Assembly: GCA_022266195.1 (NCBI GenBank)
Contig: WHVY01000004.1
Span: forward strand, 6,651,501 to 6,715,500
From: Tetranychus cinnabarinus
Lineage: Eukaryota > Arthropoda > Arachnida > Trombidiformes > Tetranychidae
Reading direction: 5' to 3'
Length of the DNA: 64,000 nt
The notes under the pieces are model-generated. The model was not told the origin of the DNA. It saw only the letters and a list, made by a program, of their open reading frames with translations, and made no database searches. The translations under genes and the position numbers were made by a program. This document shows, one piece after another, positions 14,007 to 24,103 of the stretch (positions are counted from its first letter, which is position 1; every line of letters begins with the position of its first letter).

Positions 14007-14834
14007 TCACAATTTGGCACGAGTTAAATCTAATGGTCCATCGTCGGATAAGCTTTCAGCTCGCTCCAAATGGGAAGGAATCAAAGATTTTGGTATTAAC
14101 GGGAAACACAAGAATGGAGTTCCCAATAGCACATTTTGCAGAGGAGGAGTATACGATTTTATTGTCTTTGAGTTTGGTGAATTTGATTCACGATTGATTG
14201 CAATTTGAGGTGATGTTGATGCCGATGAAGGTGTTACTGCCGATGATGGTTGTCTAAAGGAAAGTGAAAGTGGTGCCGGTGATGGTTTTCTTGGTGGAAG
14301 CGGTGGTGTCGGTAGACGAGGTGATGTTGAGGAAGAGGCTGGTGATGATATTGATACTGAAGATGAAGGTTTTCTCTTTGGTCTTGGACCACGTCGAGTA
14401 CCATAAACATCTATTATTGGATAAGGATTGATGGTTCCGTCAAGATTGAGAACAGCTGAAGGTGCATGATTATGTTTTCGGAGGTGCACTTTAAGAGAGT
14501 GACAATATTTAGTCACATAAGGGCAATTTTTACACTGGAATTGATAAACATTTGAATGGGATTTTAGATGTGAATTCAACATGGATTTATTAACACATGA
14601 ATAGGTACAATTGGGATGTGAACAGGTAAATGGTTTAGAGTTGAGATGATTTCTCAAATGATATTCCAAATGGTGTTTAAATTCCGTTACAAACGGACAA
14701 TTGGGGCAACATAATTGTTTTTCGCGTTTTATGTGGATTGGTCGATGAATCCAAAATTCATTTTTACTTGAAGCAATAAATTCACATTGCTTACATTTGT
14801 ATCGACGAGGACGATTATTATTGTCGTTGGACAT
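14007..14834 (-). CDS. hb: Hunchback-like C2H2 zinc-finger protein with only the central finger cluster
   Basis: Nuclear DNA-binding protein; Hunchback proteins pattern the arthropod embryo and nervous system. From the ATG at 14834 it is 275 aa in one exon. An in-frame ATG at 14861 adds nine residues, but a strong acceptor (T-rich tract then CTAG, about 14846-14875) suggests the coding exon may start near 14845, with upstream exons not found. Four C2H2 fingers: C14/C17/H30/H34, C43/C46/H59/H63, C71/C76/H89/H93 and C101/C104/H117/H121. Diagnostic motifs: CPFVTEFKHHLEYHLRNH, SCVNKSMLNSHLKSHSNVYQ, TKYCHSLKVHLRK and IIDVYGTRRGP. Finger 3 has C-x4-C instead of the usual C-x2-C. The tail is Ser/Pro-rich and ends PLDLTRAKL, with a CtBP-type PLDLT motif. 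The C-terminal finger pair of canonical Hunchback is absent. Convergent with ACC. Confidence 0.88.
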   Translation of the reverse strand: MSNDNNNRPRRYKCKQCEFIASSKNEFWIHRPIHIKREKQLCCPNCPFVTEFKHHLEYHLRNHLNSKPFTCSHPNCTYSCVNKSMLNSHLKSHSNVYQFQCKNCPYVTKYCHSLKVHLRKHNHAPSAVLNLDGTINPYPIIDVYGTRRGPRPKRKPSSSVSISSPASSSTSPRLPTPPLPPRKPSPAPLSLSFRQPSSAVTPSSASTSPQIAINRESNSPNSKTIKSYTPPLQNVLLGTPFLCFPLIPKSLIPSHLERAESLSDDGPLDLTRAKL

Positions 14835-14861
14835 TTTCAACAACACTAGACACAAATGCAA

Positions 14862-15084
14862 GAAAAAAAGAGACTCTGTACACGCTCCTTCAACTTTTAC
14901 TAGAACTCAAATGAAGATAAAAGTTGACTGCAAGCAAAAAAAGAGAGAGTAAAAAAGAGTAGGAGGAGACTTTGGGTCAACAAGGCGCATATGTGGCCCG
15001 TTGGGCATACCAACACAGGCTGAAAATTGTGCATCAAGTTTAATTTCAATTGATCAGCTTAAAATTGTTAACAGAAAGTAAAGC
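14862..15084. promoter_or_regulatory. Proximal upstream region of the hb-like gene
   Basis: About 220 bp between the hb-like reading frame and the duplicated upstream block. It contains the T-rich acceptor-like sequence (on the minus strand) next to the ORF and a purine-rich run near 14937-14972. No other feature is recognised. Confidence 0.4.
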
Positions 15085-15780
15085 GTCTTTCATCATGAGC
15101 CTGAAGGATAAAAATTGAACTACTTGAAATTAAGAAGTTTTTTCCGTTTTTTTAAATGATAATTCATTGAATAAACTTTGTTGATGTTAACTTTTTGTGT
15201 TGGCAAAAAAAGAAGATTAATTTTTTAATTTTTACCACATTTTGTGTGCAGTTAAGATAAACATTTGCAATTAATGATGAGTAAACATTAATTTCATATT
15301 TTTTTACTCGAATTTCATTTTCTATATCAAATGATTGATAAAAACTGTTCAATGTTACGAGCATGATCGAGCCAACCTTAAGGAGGAACCATTAGCACTG
15401 GTCGATCCAAATGGATTCAATTGATTAACACTTGGTAAATTGTTACAGTTAATGATTCTTTATTAGCATCAAAACAATTTAAATGTCAATTTTTCTTTCA
15501 ACTTTTTATTTAAAAAACTGATTCATTTTGAGTTTAATAATGAACGGCGATTCAGGGAACTCAGTTAATTCAGTATTTACAGTAAACTGAAAGATGTTTA
15601 AATGTTTGGTACACCCAAAAGTTTTTATTTTATATAATTTGATTTAGATTGCAATTCAATCAGTTTTAAATCGCCAATCAAAGGTTTTGACTATCAATCT
15701 TTACAAATGGCGGTTTGCTTGCGAGAAACAAAAACCTTCGGAGCAATATAAAGATGTCTAAGAACGAAATAAATGAAAGG
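15085..15780. repeat. Duplicated upstream block, copy A
   Basis: Matches 18655-19294, at roughly 75-80% by eye outside the core. Shared landmarks include ATTCATTGAATAAACTTTG against ATTCATTCAATAAACTTTG, and AAGATGTCTAAGAACGA against AAGATGTTCAAGAACGA. It lies upstream of the hb-like gene and contains the 169-bp conserved core. Confidence 0.85.
15291..15459. repeat. 169-bp near-identical core, copy A
   Basis: Compared base by base with 18861-19029: 169 bp, one substitution (15445 A versus 19015 G), no indels, inside a block that is otherwise visibly diverged. Short open frames exist on both strands. The plus-strand frame reads HDRANLKEEPLALVDPNGFN then stop. The minus-strand frame includes LPSVNQLNPFGSTSANGSS, and the single difference is synonymous there (Cys TGT/TGC). 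Function unknown. Confidence 0.85.
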
Positions 15781-15919
15781 TAAAAATTAATTCGCAATAT
15801 CGATCTTAAATTAACAAAAATTCATTGTATAAATATTGATATAGTAAGTATAGAAAGTATTTAATTCATTTCATTTGTTTTTTATTTTCCTTTCTAATGT
15901 TGTTTTTTAATATCAACAG

Positions 15920-16184
15920 TGTTTGTGAAAAATTCTTGCCGAAAGGACTCTCAAGTGAAGATAGCCTTAGAGTTGCCGATTTTTTAAGAACTTTGACAGA
16001 TAAATTAACGTCTAAAGTGGTCTTCAATAACAAACATAGTGATATCAACAAGGAGGCGACAAATGACGGACAAAGTTGTGATTCGACAATCATAAAATCA
16101 GTTGTCATTGCAAATTACAGCGTTTTATTAACATTTTTTGTTATGATTCAACTACTTAAAATAATAAACTCGTTTTTGCTTTAA
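15920..16184 (+). pseudogene. Duplicated ACC terminal exon; possible alternative last exon
   Basis: About 88% identical by eye to ACC exon 20. The acceptor (ATATCAACAG at 15919) and reading phase are preserved. Splicing from the exon 19 donor at 13412 would read SVCEKFLPKGLSSEDSLRVA and stay open for 265 nt to a TAA at 16182-16184, giving a 2,355-aa isoform. A deletion of roughly 90 bp removed the ancestral stop, so the former 3'UTR now encodes a hydrophobic tail (SVLLTFFVMIQLL, then IINSFLL). Either this is a dead copy still open by chance or an alternative C-terminus. No transcript evidence is available. Confidence 0.6.
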
Positions 16185-16254
16185 TTTGTAGAGTTGAAGT
16201 TTTCAAGAAATCGCAATTATCAGAAATCAAAAGGATTGATGGGATTTGTTTTTT

Positions 16255-16430
16255 GAGTTTTTTAACTCGACAATTTGGCACGAGTTAAATCTAATTGTCC
16301 ATCGTCTTTCCAAATTGGACGGAATCAGGGAAATTTTTTACTCTGGGTTGATAAACATTTTAGTTGTTAGTCAATGTGAAGGTGTGAAAGATTTATAGAG
16401 ACAAGAAATTATATTGACCTTGCTAGGAAT
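16255..16430 (-). pseudogene. Remnant of the duplicated hb-like gene
   Basis: The minus strand still encodes DLTRAKL of the hb tail (16267-16300 region), then jumps, after a deletion of about 430 bp relative to unit A, to sequence matching the finger-4 region (GGTTGATAAACATTTT against GAATTGATAAACATTTG near 14537). The fingers are lost, so this copy cannot make the protein. Confidence 0.75.
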
Positions 16431-16439
16431 AGGTTTACA

Positions 16440-18250
16440 CTTTCATCTTGATCATCATGTTCATCTTGCTTTTTCTTGGGAAACATTTCTTTTTTTCACC
16501 CAAAATAAGGTATTATGATGAAGGTAAAAAGGGAAAGAAAGAATAAGATGATGATTGTGATGAGGAGGATGAAGATGATGAAGGAGGAAAAAATAAGAGA
16601 AGTGTTGATGAAGAAGGAAAAAATTACCAAATATAAGATGATTTTGTGGATGAGAAAGAAGATGAGGAAAAAGTAAGAGTAAAGAAGTGGAAAAGGATAA
16701 AATAAGTTGGAGGCAAAAAAAGGGTTTTTGGATGATAACAAATAATGACTAACATGATAGAAACTCCAAGATCAATAAGCTTTTTCTTCTTTTCTTTCTT
16801 TTCTTCTGATCATCATTCTGCATCAACCCTGTCTTCTTTCCTTCTCTTCATCTTGACTGGCAAAAGGATTGACCAGTGATGGTGACCAGTAATGATCAAT
16901 GTCCATCAAGCTTTTCAGATCAAAGTAAAAATGTGATCCATTTTTGATGAGGAAAGCAGAAAAAAAATTGGAAAGAAGAGGAAAAAAAGGAGAAGATGAG
17001 AAGGAGGATGAAACTCCTTGGAGGGATGATAAAAGTCTGAATAAAAAGGAATGCTTGGTCGTCACGATGAAGATGTAAGATGGAAGAGGAAAAAAGGAGA
17101 AGATTTTGTGATATCCAGAGGGATGAAGTTGATGGAGATGAGAATGGTGAAGAGCAAAAAAGTAAAAGATGAGGAAGAAGATGAAGAGGAGAAGCAAGAA
17201 GAGGTATTAGTAAACGGAATGATGAGTAAAAATGAAAAAAAGGATAAAAGATAAAGGGTAAATTAAGTCCTTTTAGTGATGCTTTTTGTACAGTTAAAGA
17301 TGGTTAAGAGTGTGAAACAGGAGAAGAAGAAGAGGAAGATAAGGAAGAGAGAGAGAGAGAGAGAAAGTGAAAGGATATAAGATGAACATGAATGATGCTG
17401 AGAGTATTAAGATGAGGAAAGAAACAAGATGAATATAATGTATCACTGATAGTGAGGAGATGAGAAGATGAAAAAAAACGAAAAAGGAAAAAGGTCAAGA
17501 AAAAGATTAGAAATGATAAAGTAGACAAAAAAAGGTAAATAAGGTGAAGAAAAGGGTTGATTAGGAAAAAAAGAAAATCTTTTTTTACTCAATTCTGAAC
17601 AAGAAAAAATCCATTTTCTGTTTACCTGGAAATTTTCACATCAGTCTGCTCTCTTCATATGAAGACTCCAATTTTTCGTCTTTAACTGAAAACAAATCAA
17701 CTTTAAAGTCGATTAGGTTAGGTAAGGTTAGATTAGGTGAAATTTTCACCTAAAATATGATATTTAAGATACTGAATCGATCATGATTCATCAAGTTATT
17801 GATTCCTTTTTGTCTCAAATCAATGTGATTAAAAATAACCTGATGATGTTTAAGAGGGAAAAAACTTGACTCATTACAAGATTAGGGTCATTTTGGTTTG
17901 AAGCGAAGTCTCAAGTTAATGAAATGTTGGATCAGATCAACCTTTAGTCATTACCAATGTCACTGGTAACTTTTGATTAAAGTTTAATCATTTGTTGTCA
18001 CAAATATAATGCAAAATAAGTCGATGATGATCCCTAACCTTTGAGTCAACGCTTAGTAAGTTGAAAATGAAACATTTTGTTTCACTTTAATGGTAATGTT
18101 TATTGTAATAAACATTTTAAAGTAAACCTTTGAGTTAACCAAACCTGGCCAAGACTCTGTTCAACTTGATATTGCCAATTTAAGGTTAAACTAAATACTG
18201 TTGAAATGCATCTTCATTTGTTCAACAAGTACCCATGAAGTTTTCCTCCT
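16440..18250. other. Low-complexity insertion within unit B
   Basis: Mostly ATGATGAAGAAGG-type purine-rich sequence (16500-17560) with a GA microsatellite at 17346-17364, followed by ordinary AT-rich DNA. The open frames here are simple-sequence translations rich in K/E/D or, on the other strand, F/S/L. It has no counterpart in unit A. Confidence 0.6.
17711..17740 (+). repeat. Short telomere-like TTAGG tract
   Basis: Degenerate TTAGG/GGTTA repeats (GATTAGGTTAGGTAAGGTTA then GATTAGG). TTAGG is the common arthropod telomere unit. The tract is only about 30 bp and imperfect. A tract in the opposite orientation lies at 23078-23107. Confidence 0.5.
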
Positions 18251-18259
18251 CACAGATGG

Positions 18260-18606
18260 ATGCAATTTTTTGTTGTTGCTCTCATGTGCGTCCTTTTCAT
18301 TTCAACATTACATGGTTTCACCGAGCAACAAAAATGCACCAAAGTAAAAAAATATTTAAACTCAAACTATAATTTCTTTTTTACCCTGCCTGCTGCTCAT
18401 GTTTATCCTCCTACTTTACTTTGTATCCTCACCACCATCATCATCTTGCTTTCACCCATCAATCAATCGAGGGCCTAAAAAGGTTCAAGTCTAGACGCTC
18501 ATCGAAATGGTTGATTGAAATGAACACAAAAAACATTCAACATTGGCAAATATCATTTCAACCATTTCCACCTCTTGAACAAGATTTCCCTAAATTATTG
18601 TCATGA
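18260..18606 (+). CDS. Candidate small secreted protein, two exons (hypothetical)
   Basis: Unrecognised. Exon 1 (18260-18343) follows an acceptor-like CTCCTCACAG and encodes MQFFVVALMCVLFISTLHG, a convincing signal peptide, then FTEQQKCTK. A possible donor (AAA|GTAAAA) follows. After a strongly pyrimidine-rich stretch, an acceptor at ATCGAG (18471) would begin exon 2 (18472-18606) in phase 0, reading GLKRFKSRRSSKWLIEMNTK and ending LEQDFPKLLS at a TGA. The product would be 72 aa, with a basic patch after the junction. Donor and acceptor are both weak, and AT-rich DNA makes short open frames often, so this could be chance. It lies in DNA unique to unit B. Confidence 0.25.
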
Positions 18607-18654
18607 TAATGCTTATTATCTGTTGACATACAATGGCAAGTTTTACTCTTCTGA

Positions 18655-19294
18655 ACTTCTTCATGAGTTTGAAAGATAAAAATCGTAAACTTAAAAATGG
18701 AAAGTTTTTCCTTTTTTTCAAATAATTCATTCAATAAACTTTGTTGTTGTTAACTTTTTGTTTGCAAAAAAGCAACAATTTTCAACTTTTTACCCCAAAA
18801 TTTGCGTTTAGTTAAGATAAACATTTGCAATTATTAATAAAACATGATGAGATAAACATTATTTCATATTTTTTTACTCGAATTTCATTTTCTATATCAA
18901 ATGATTGATAAAAACTGTTCAATGTTACGAGCATGATCGAGCCAACCTTAAGGAGGAACCATTAGCACTGGTCGATCCAAATGGATTCAATTGATTAACA
19001 CTTGGTAAATTGTTGCAGTTAATGATTCTCATCAGCATCGAATCAATTTTAATCACAATTTTTGTTCAACTTTCAACTCTTTCATTTTGAGTTTAACAAT
19101 GTCAGTCAGTAAACTGAAAGATGTTCAAATGCTTGGTAAACCCAAAAGTTGTAATTTCATGTAATTTGATTTAGATTGAAATTGAATCAATTTTCAATCG
19201 CCAATCAATTGGCATCAATCTTTACAAATGTTGTGAGAGACAAAAACCTTTGGACAAGCGTTATAAAGATGTTCAAGAACGAGTTGAATAAAAG
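18655..19294. repeat. Duplicated upstream block, copy B
   Basis: Counterpart of 15085-15780, ending with a third copy of the junction sequence (AAAAGGTAAAAATT at 19290-19303) that marks the original ACC exon 19/intron 19 boundary. There is no ACC exon or hb sequence after it. Confidence 0.85.
18861..19029. repeat. 169-bp near-identical core, copy B
   Basis: 168 of 169 positions match 15291-15459. In this copy an ATG sits in the minus-strand frame at the upstream edge, giving a potential peptide of about 35 residues beginning MRIINCNN. In copy A the same place has stop codons, so that start is not shared. Confidence 0.85.
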
Positions 19295-22200
19295 GTAAAA
19301 ATTTGTGAACCAGAAAATTAAGTGAATGGCAAATAAGTTTAGGTCAATATTGCACATGATAAACCTTTAACCATTTAAACCTTTGACCACAAGCTGCATC
19401 TCTTTGAAGTAAAAGCCCTTTGACCTTTTTTTTTACTTCCATTATGAGTCGATTGTAAATTGTTTTTTAGTCCTACTTTTAAATTCATCATAATACAGGT
19501 CAACAACAAAAACGACTTTGCACATTGAACATATGGACACTATGCGGGTGGAAGCAGAGTCATATGATGAAAAGACCAAAAAAAAAATGTAAAAAAGGAA
19601 AGATTTTGGTAAAAAGAGAAAAGTTGCTAAAAAAAGAATCAAAAAATTGGTCATTTTGAAAGAGTTAACAGCTTCCATGTGAGAGATGCATAAGAGGCCT
19701 TTTTGGTTGAACATTTAAGCTGCAAACAACTCAACTACTATCAATCCAAGTCCACAATACTCGTCTTTCATTGAGTGACTAGCCAGTCAGTCAGCCTTTA
19801 GTGAATGACAAAAAATGGAACAAAAATGTTGGCGAAAAAAAAAGTAATTGAAAAGTTTAAGAGGAAGAAGAAAAGATAAGGAAGATAAAAAAAAAAGATG
19901 TAAAGATGGGGTTAAAATTTTCTTTTTTTTCACTTTTTCTTTTGCCTCTTTAGCACTTTCAACATTTGCATTTTTCATTTTTCTGCTTCCTTCTGACCAA
20001 CAGTTTGTCCTGGGTAAACACGAGACAACAGCAACAAGGCACAAGACTTTTACTGGACACAGACTGATAAGGCACGCGGGAGGTTTACCGATACAGTATC
20101 TGTCCACCGGTCAAAAGGTTTGTCCACACTTTTGGAAAGAAAAAAGTTGAACACAAGAAGAAAGTTAAACCAAAATAAAGTAAAGTACGCTTGTTTGATA
20201 AATTATTTTCTGGTTTAACTGGAGATGCAAAATAAACAGTAATTCACCCACTCAGACAAGGTGAATGTTACCTGATTGATGGGATTCGCTCTGCTTATTA
20301 GCTGATATAAAAAATTGACAAAAGTCTCACAATCACTAGCACCATTATTATCATCAGTTGTTGCATGGAAAGTTCCCTATAGTGGGTAAGAAGCAAATCA
20401 GGTAACAAATGATGCTCTTCTACCATCTTCATCCCAGTCTTCATCCAACCATTTTGACAGGCCTTCATTATCCAATAGATAATATCTGTCTCTGTCTTCC
20501 TCTGCTTTTTTAACTGTTTTGTGTTCTTGAGGAGAAACAGGCTAAGATGAAGATGATTGACTATCTCTCACCATTTGTTAAAATTGATAACTTATTCTGT
20601 TATTTGGTCATTTTTTTTCTGTTTCTGTGTTTTTGCTCTTCGCCTGTTTACTTGCCAATAAACGGAAATTGATGATAATCTTTCACACAATTTCAAATTA
20701 CTGCAATTTGACCAACAAGTAATTGAACATGATTAGATAAATTTATTAGATAATATCAAGAAAAAATGAAATTGTTCAAAGCTGCTGTTTAAAATGTTGA
20801 ATGGTGAGTAATCATTTGACAAAAACAAAAACCTTCAAAAATGATAACCTTGTTTAGTCCAATTGGCTAGTCAAAGTTGATTACTGTTATTTACCGTTAT
20901 TTACCGAATAATTTTATACCGCTTTCCGTTGCAATCATTCATTAGATGAAAAAACTGGACAAATGATAACATTATTTCAGTGACAAGCAAAAGGCAGAAA
21001 AGAGGAAAATTATACAGAATATTCAAGAATTATTTCCATTTTTATTTCTGGTTAAAATATGTCTTTACCAGTTTTCATCAAAACAAGACGAATCTTTAAA
21101 ACATCATTTTGTTGATAAAACTTCATCTTAAGTTGTTTTGGTTTGGGCGTCACTCGAACAGCCAAAACTAAAGAATATAAGCTAATATTTTTTGGTTTGT
21201 TTTCGATTTGAATTCGATTTTTTTCCTATCTAAATAAATCGTCTTTGACACTTGAAGGGCTATTTGAGCCTAAGGCTATTTTGAATTAACTTTTTTGTTT
21301 TAGCTCTTTTCAGGTGAGACCTTTGGTTTCGAGTTTAATCCAAACGAAGTGTCCGTAAATAGTTTTCCAATCTTTCCGTTCAATCAAGCAAAGTAGTCTC
21401 AAAATATCTCTAAAAAAACGTTTTAACTTTTTTTTAATCCGTAATCTCGATAAGAAATGGATTAAAGTTTAACCCAAAACATATTTCAATTTCAATGTAT
21501 TCTGACACAAAAATGGATCATTAGTTTCGATGTGATTAAAGTTGATTTTACTCAAAGAATTGAAACTGAACTCATCAGACTCAAACTTTGAAAAAACTCA
21601 TTGAATTATTTCACCTTATCGTTCAATAACTGGACTCATCTTTTTTCCCATAAATTATGATTCTCATTGGTCACAGAATCCTGTTCATTAATCAACTTTA
21701 AAATGAATTGTTCATCAAACTTTCAATTTTGTGTGAAAACTTTTTACTTCTCAATCAATAACATTGATAATGAGTTTTCGTTATTACAATTCAACTCTTT
21801 TCAGCCAATTTTGGACTCTTTTTTGTTTACCTCTTTCAATGAATTCATTAATCTCAATTCATTCATATAAGAATGTATTCTTTCCATTCCCTGGTGAAGA
21901 TAATAATTATGCTAATATGCGAATTGATATATTCTATATTTAACATTGTATTTACATTTTCATCAACTTTTTTCTTCGCCATCATTTCACATTATTCATG
22001 GTAAAATCCTTTTACTTTTACCCATTTAATCAGGTAAATGTTAATTTATCAAAACGAAAAATTGTTATCATTTAAGTGGGAAAAGGTGTTATCATAAGGT
22101 AAGCAAAAAAGGTAAATAATGAAACTCTTAAGATGCTAATATTTACATGAAAATGATATCAACAATGTTTCAAATGATTGATAATGTTGTCAATTGTGAA

Positions 22201-23077
22201 TCAATTACATTGATAAACTAATTAAGCTTGCCAAATCAATTACACCTTTCAATGAGAATTGTCTCAACTTTTTTTCGCCATTTTTTCTTCTTCTTTTCTT
22301 CACATTTCATGATAACTTTATCGATCCATTTTATTCACTTTTATTACTTTATAGAGAGTTTTTTTTCCTGTCACATGATAATGCATGATTAAGTTCAATA
22401 TGAAAAGATATAAAGATGAGGGAAAAAATGAACTCAACATTTTCTTGGTGAATAATGTGCTTGACCGGAAGGAAGATAAACAAAAATGACGAAAAAAGGG
22501 TAAAAAGTAGAAGCCTCAAGGTTGGTATAGGATGATGAAAATGATGAGAATGATAATTTTGTGATTGAAATTGCCTTCAAGATTCAGTTTGTAATCGAGT
22601 TAAATGCGAACAAAAATTATCGTAAGATTGGTTAAAATTGGGTTGCATTAAAACACCCATTTGACCAGAATTTTATTCAACACTTGGTCAGGTTGATTGA
22701 AGGTTGGAAAGGTTGACTCTGGGTTTTCACTTTCAACGGACATTTTGCATTATTATTTTAACGAGAAACTGATGATTTGCAAGAAATGATAACATGATAA
22801 TGGTGATAGTTTTGGTGACTAAAGTTGATTTGATCCTGATAAACATCTCACAGTTGACTCACAATGTTGTCAAACCTTTGCTATCTGCTTTGCTTATTTT
22901 AAGACAGTCACAGTCATCATCGGGTTATTTTGCTCTATTATGACAAAGAGGTGATTCCAGTCAAATCGTATCTCTATTAACCAATGTGTCAAAGCTTTCT
23001 TCATAATATTGAAGGTAACTGGTATTTGATAAAAGGGCTGAAAGATTTTAACCTTTTCGCAATTGGTTAACTTTGTT

Positions 23078-23107
23078 AACCTAACCTAACCGAACCTAAC
23101 CTTACCC
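23078..23107 (-). repeat. Short telomere-like CCTAA tract, inverted relative to 17711
   Basis: TAACCTAACCTAACCGAACC followed by TAACCTTACCC on the plus strand, i.e. TTAGG-type on the minus strand. Imperfect, about 30 bp. It faces the tract 5.4 kb upstream. Confidence 0.5.
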
Positions 23108-23194
23108 AACACTGTTGAAGACAATGATCCGAATGGAAGTCAAGATTAAATGAAAATAGCAACAGCTATTGGAAAATTCATCTTAATCTTGAAT

Positions 23195-23345
23195 AACGAA
23201 TCACTGTAATCATGAGATACAACATTGAAATCGGGTCTATTTAATCTTCAGTAAATAAACTATGAAACTGAATTATGATCTTCGAGTGATCTTTTTATTT
23301 CGAAGCTAAAATTTGTGAATGTTCAATTTCCAATATTTCTGCAAT
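23195..23345 (+). repeat. Degenerate dispersed repeat, member 1
   Basis: Shares ATTGAAATCGGGTCTATTTA, ATCTTCAGTAAATAAAC and the motif GATCTTTTTATTTC...AAATTTGT...TTCAATTTCCAATA with partial copies near 29020-29130 (minus), 38700-38830 (plus) and 46190-46330 (plus). No coding capacity or terminal structure was seen. Confidence 0.55.
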
Positions 23346-24103
23346 AAGCTGTATTAATGATGAAAAGTGTGAACAAAATGTTGATTTGCAAATCGGAAAA
23401 TGATTACATTTCCGTGATTTAACTGTTGAATATGTATTTTATAGAAGAGTATTTTTTTTATAGTTTTTCGTGTTTTAAGCTTCACTTTCCCGTGAAATTG
23501 AGAAGCGCTAAAAACACAATTTTAGCTTCTATAGTTTCATTGAGCTGTTCAAACAAGTTTACACATTGACTGGACACTCCAAACTACATTACTTACAAGT
23601 TGGATTGTATTGCTAATAAGCTTGAATAGCAATTGAAATATAAATCTTCAAAAAACGTTATCAATAATTGAATTGGCAATAACTTGTCAATACTCAACGG
23701 TCAACTCTTTGGTCAACTTTTTTTTATTGTACTGCAAGCCAAGTAAACTGTTAATCTTTGGTGACTCAAGACAAGTTATATCGCGAGATAAACTATTTTA
23801 TGAAGATTAACATGAAACAAGATGAAATGAATGAAAGAACAATGAAAGGATAAAAAGTAGAAGAGGCCACTTTGTTGCAGATTAAACCCATTTTTTCAGG
23901 TCAATCTGCATCTTCATCTCATCATTTCATCCTCTCTCTCTCACACACTCACACAAACAAACACTCTTACATGAAGAGCTGGTCACTAGGAGCATTACTG
24001 TATTATCATCATTATCCAGAAGCAAAAAGTCCTTAAGCTTACTTTGGTTTCATTTTGTCACTCTTTACTCTGTGGTGCTCTTTGGACCAACATTCATATT
24101 CAG

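Larger units (their letters stand above)
13405..15780. repeat. Tandem segmental duplication, unit A
   Basis: Starts at the ACC exon 19/intron 19 junction (GAAAGGTAAAAATT) and runs to the next copy of that junction near 15772-15785. Contents in order: last ACC intron, ACC exon 20, intact hb-like gene on the minus strand, then an upstream block (about 15085-15780). Unit B repeats the same order downstream. A third copy of the junction at about 19290-19302 ends unit B. Confidence 0.85.
15780..19294. repeat. Tandem segmental duplication, unit B
   Basis: Second, more decayed and longer unit: intron-19 copy (15780-15919), ACC exon-20 copy (15920-16184), hb remnant (about 16255-16430), roughly 2.2 kb of extra low-complexity sequence, then the upstream block (18655-19294). 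The extra DNA makes unit B about 1.1 kb longer than unit A despite an internal deletion of hb. Confidence 0.8.
19295..24100. other. Non-genic AT-rich region
   Basis: No recognisable gene on either strand. The sequence is AT-rich with A and T homopolymers and many ATGAT-type words. It includes the inverted telomere-like tract at 23078-23107 and one member of a dispersed repeat at about 23195-23345. Open frames of 60-106 codons here are simple-sequence translations. Confidence 0.55.

Noticed and set aside
15390..15412. GGTCGATCC resembling a tRNA T-loop in the conserved core
   Set aside because: One base short of the consensus and no matching acceptor, D or anticodon arms around it.
16496..17530. 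Several 65-124-codon frames on both strands
   Set aside because: Low-complexity ATGAAGAAGG sequence; products are K/E/D or F/S/L runs.
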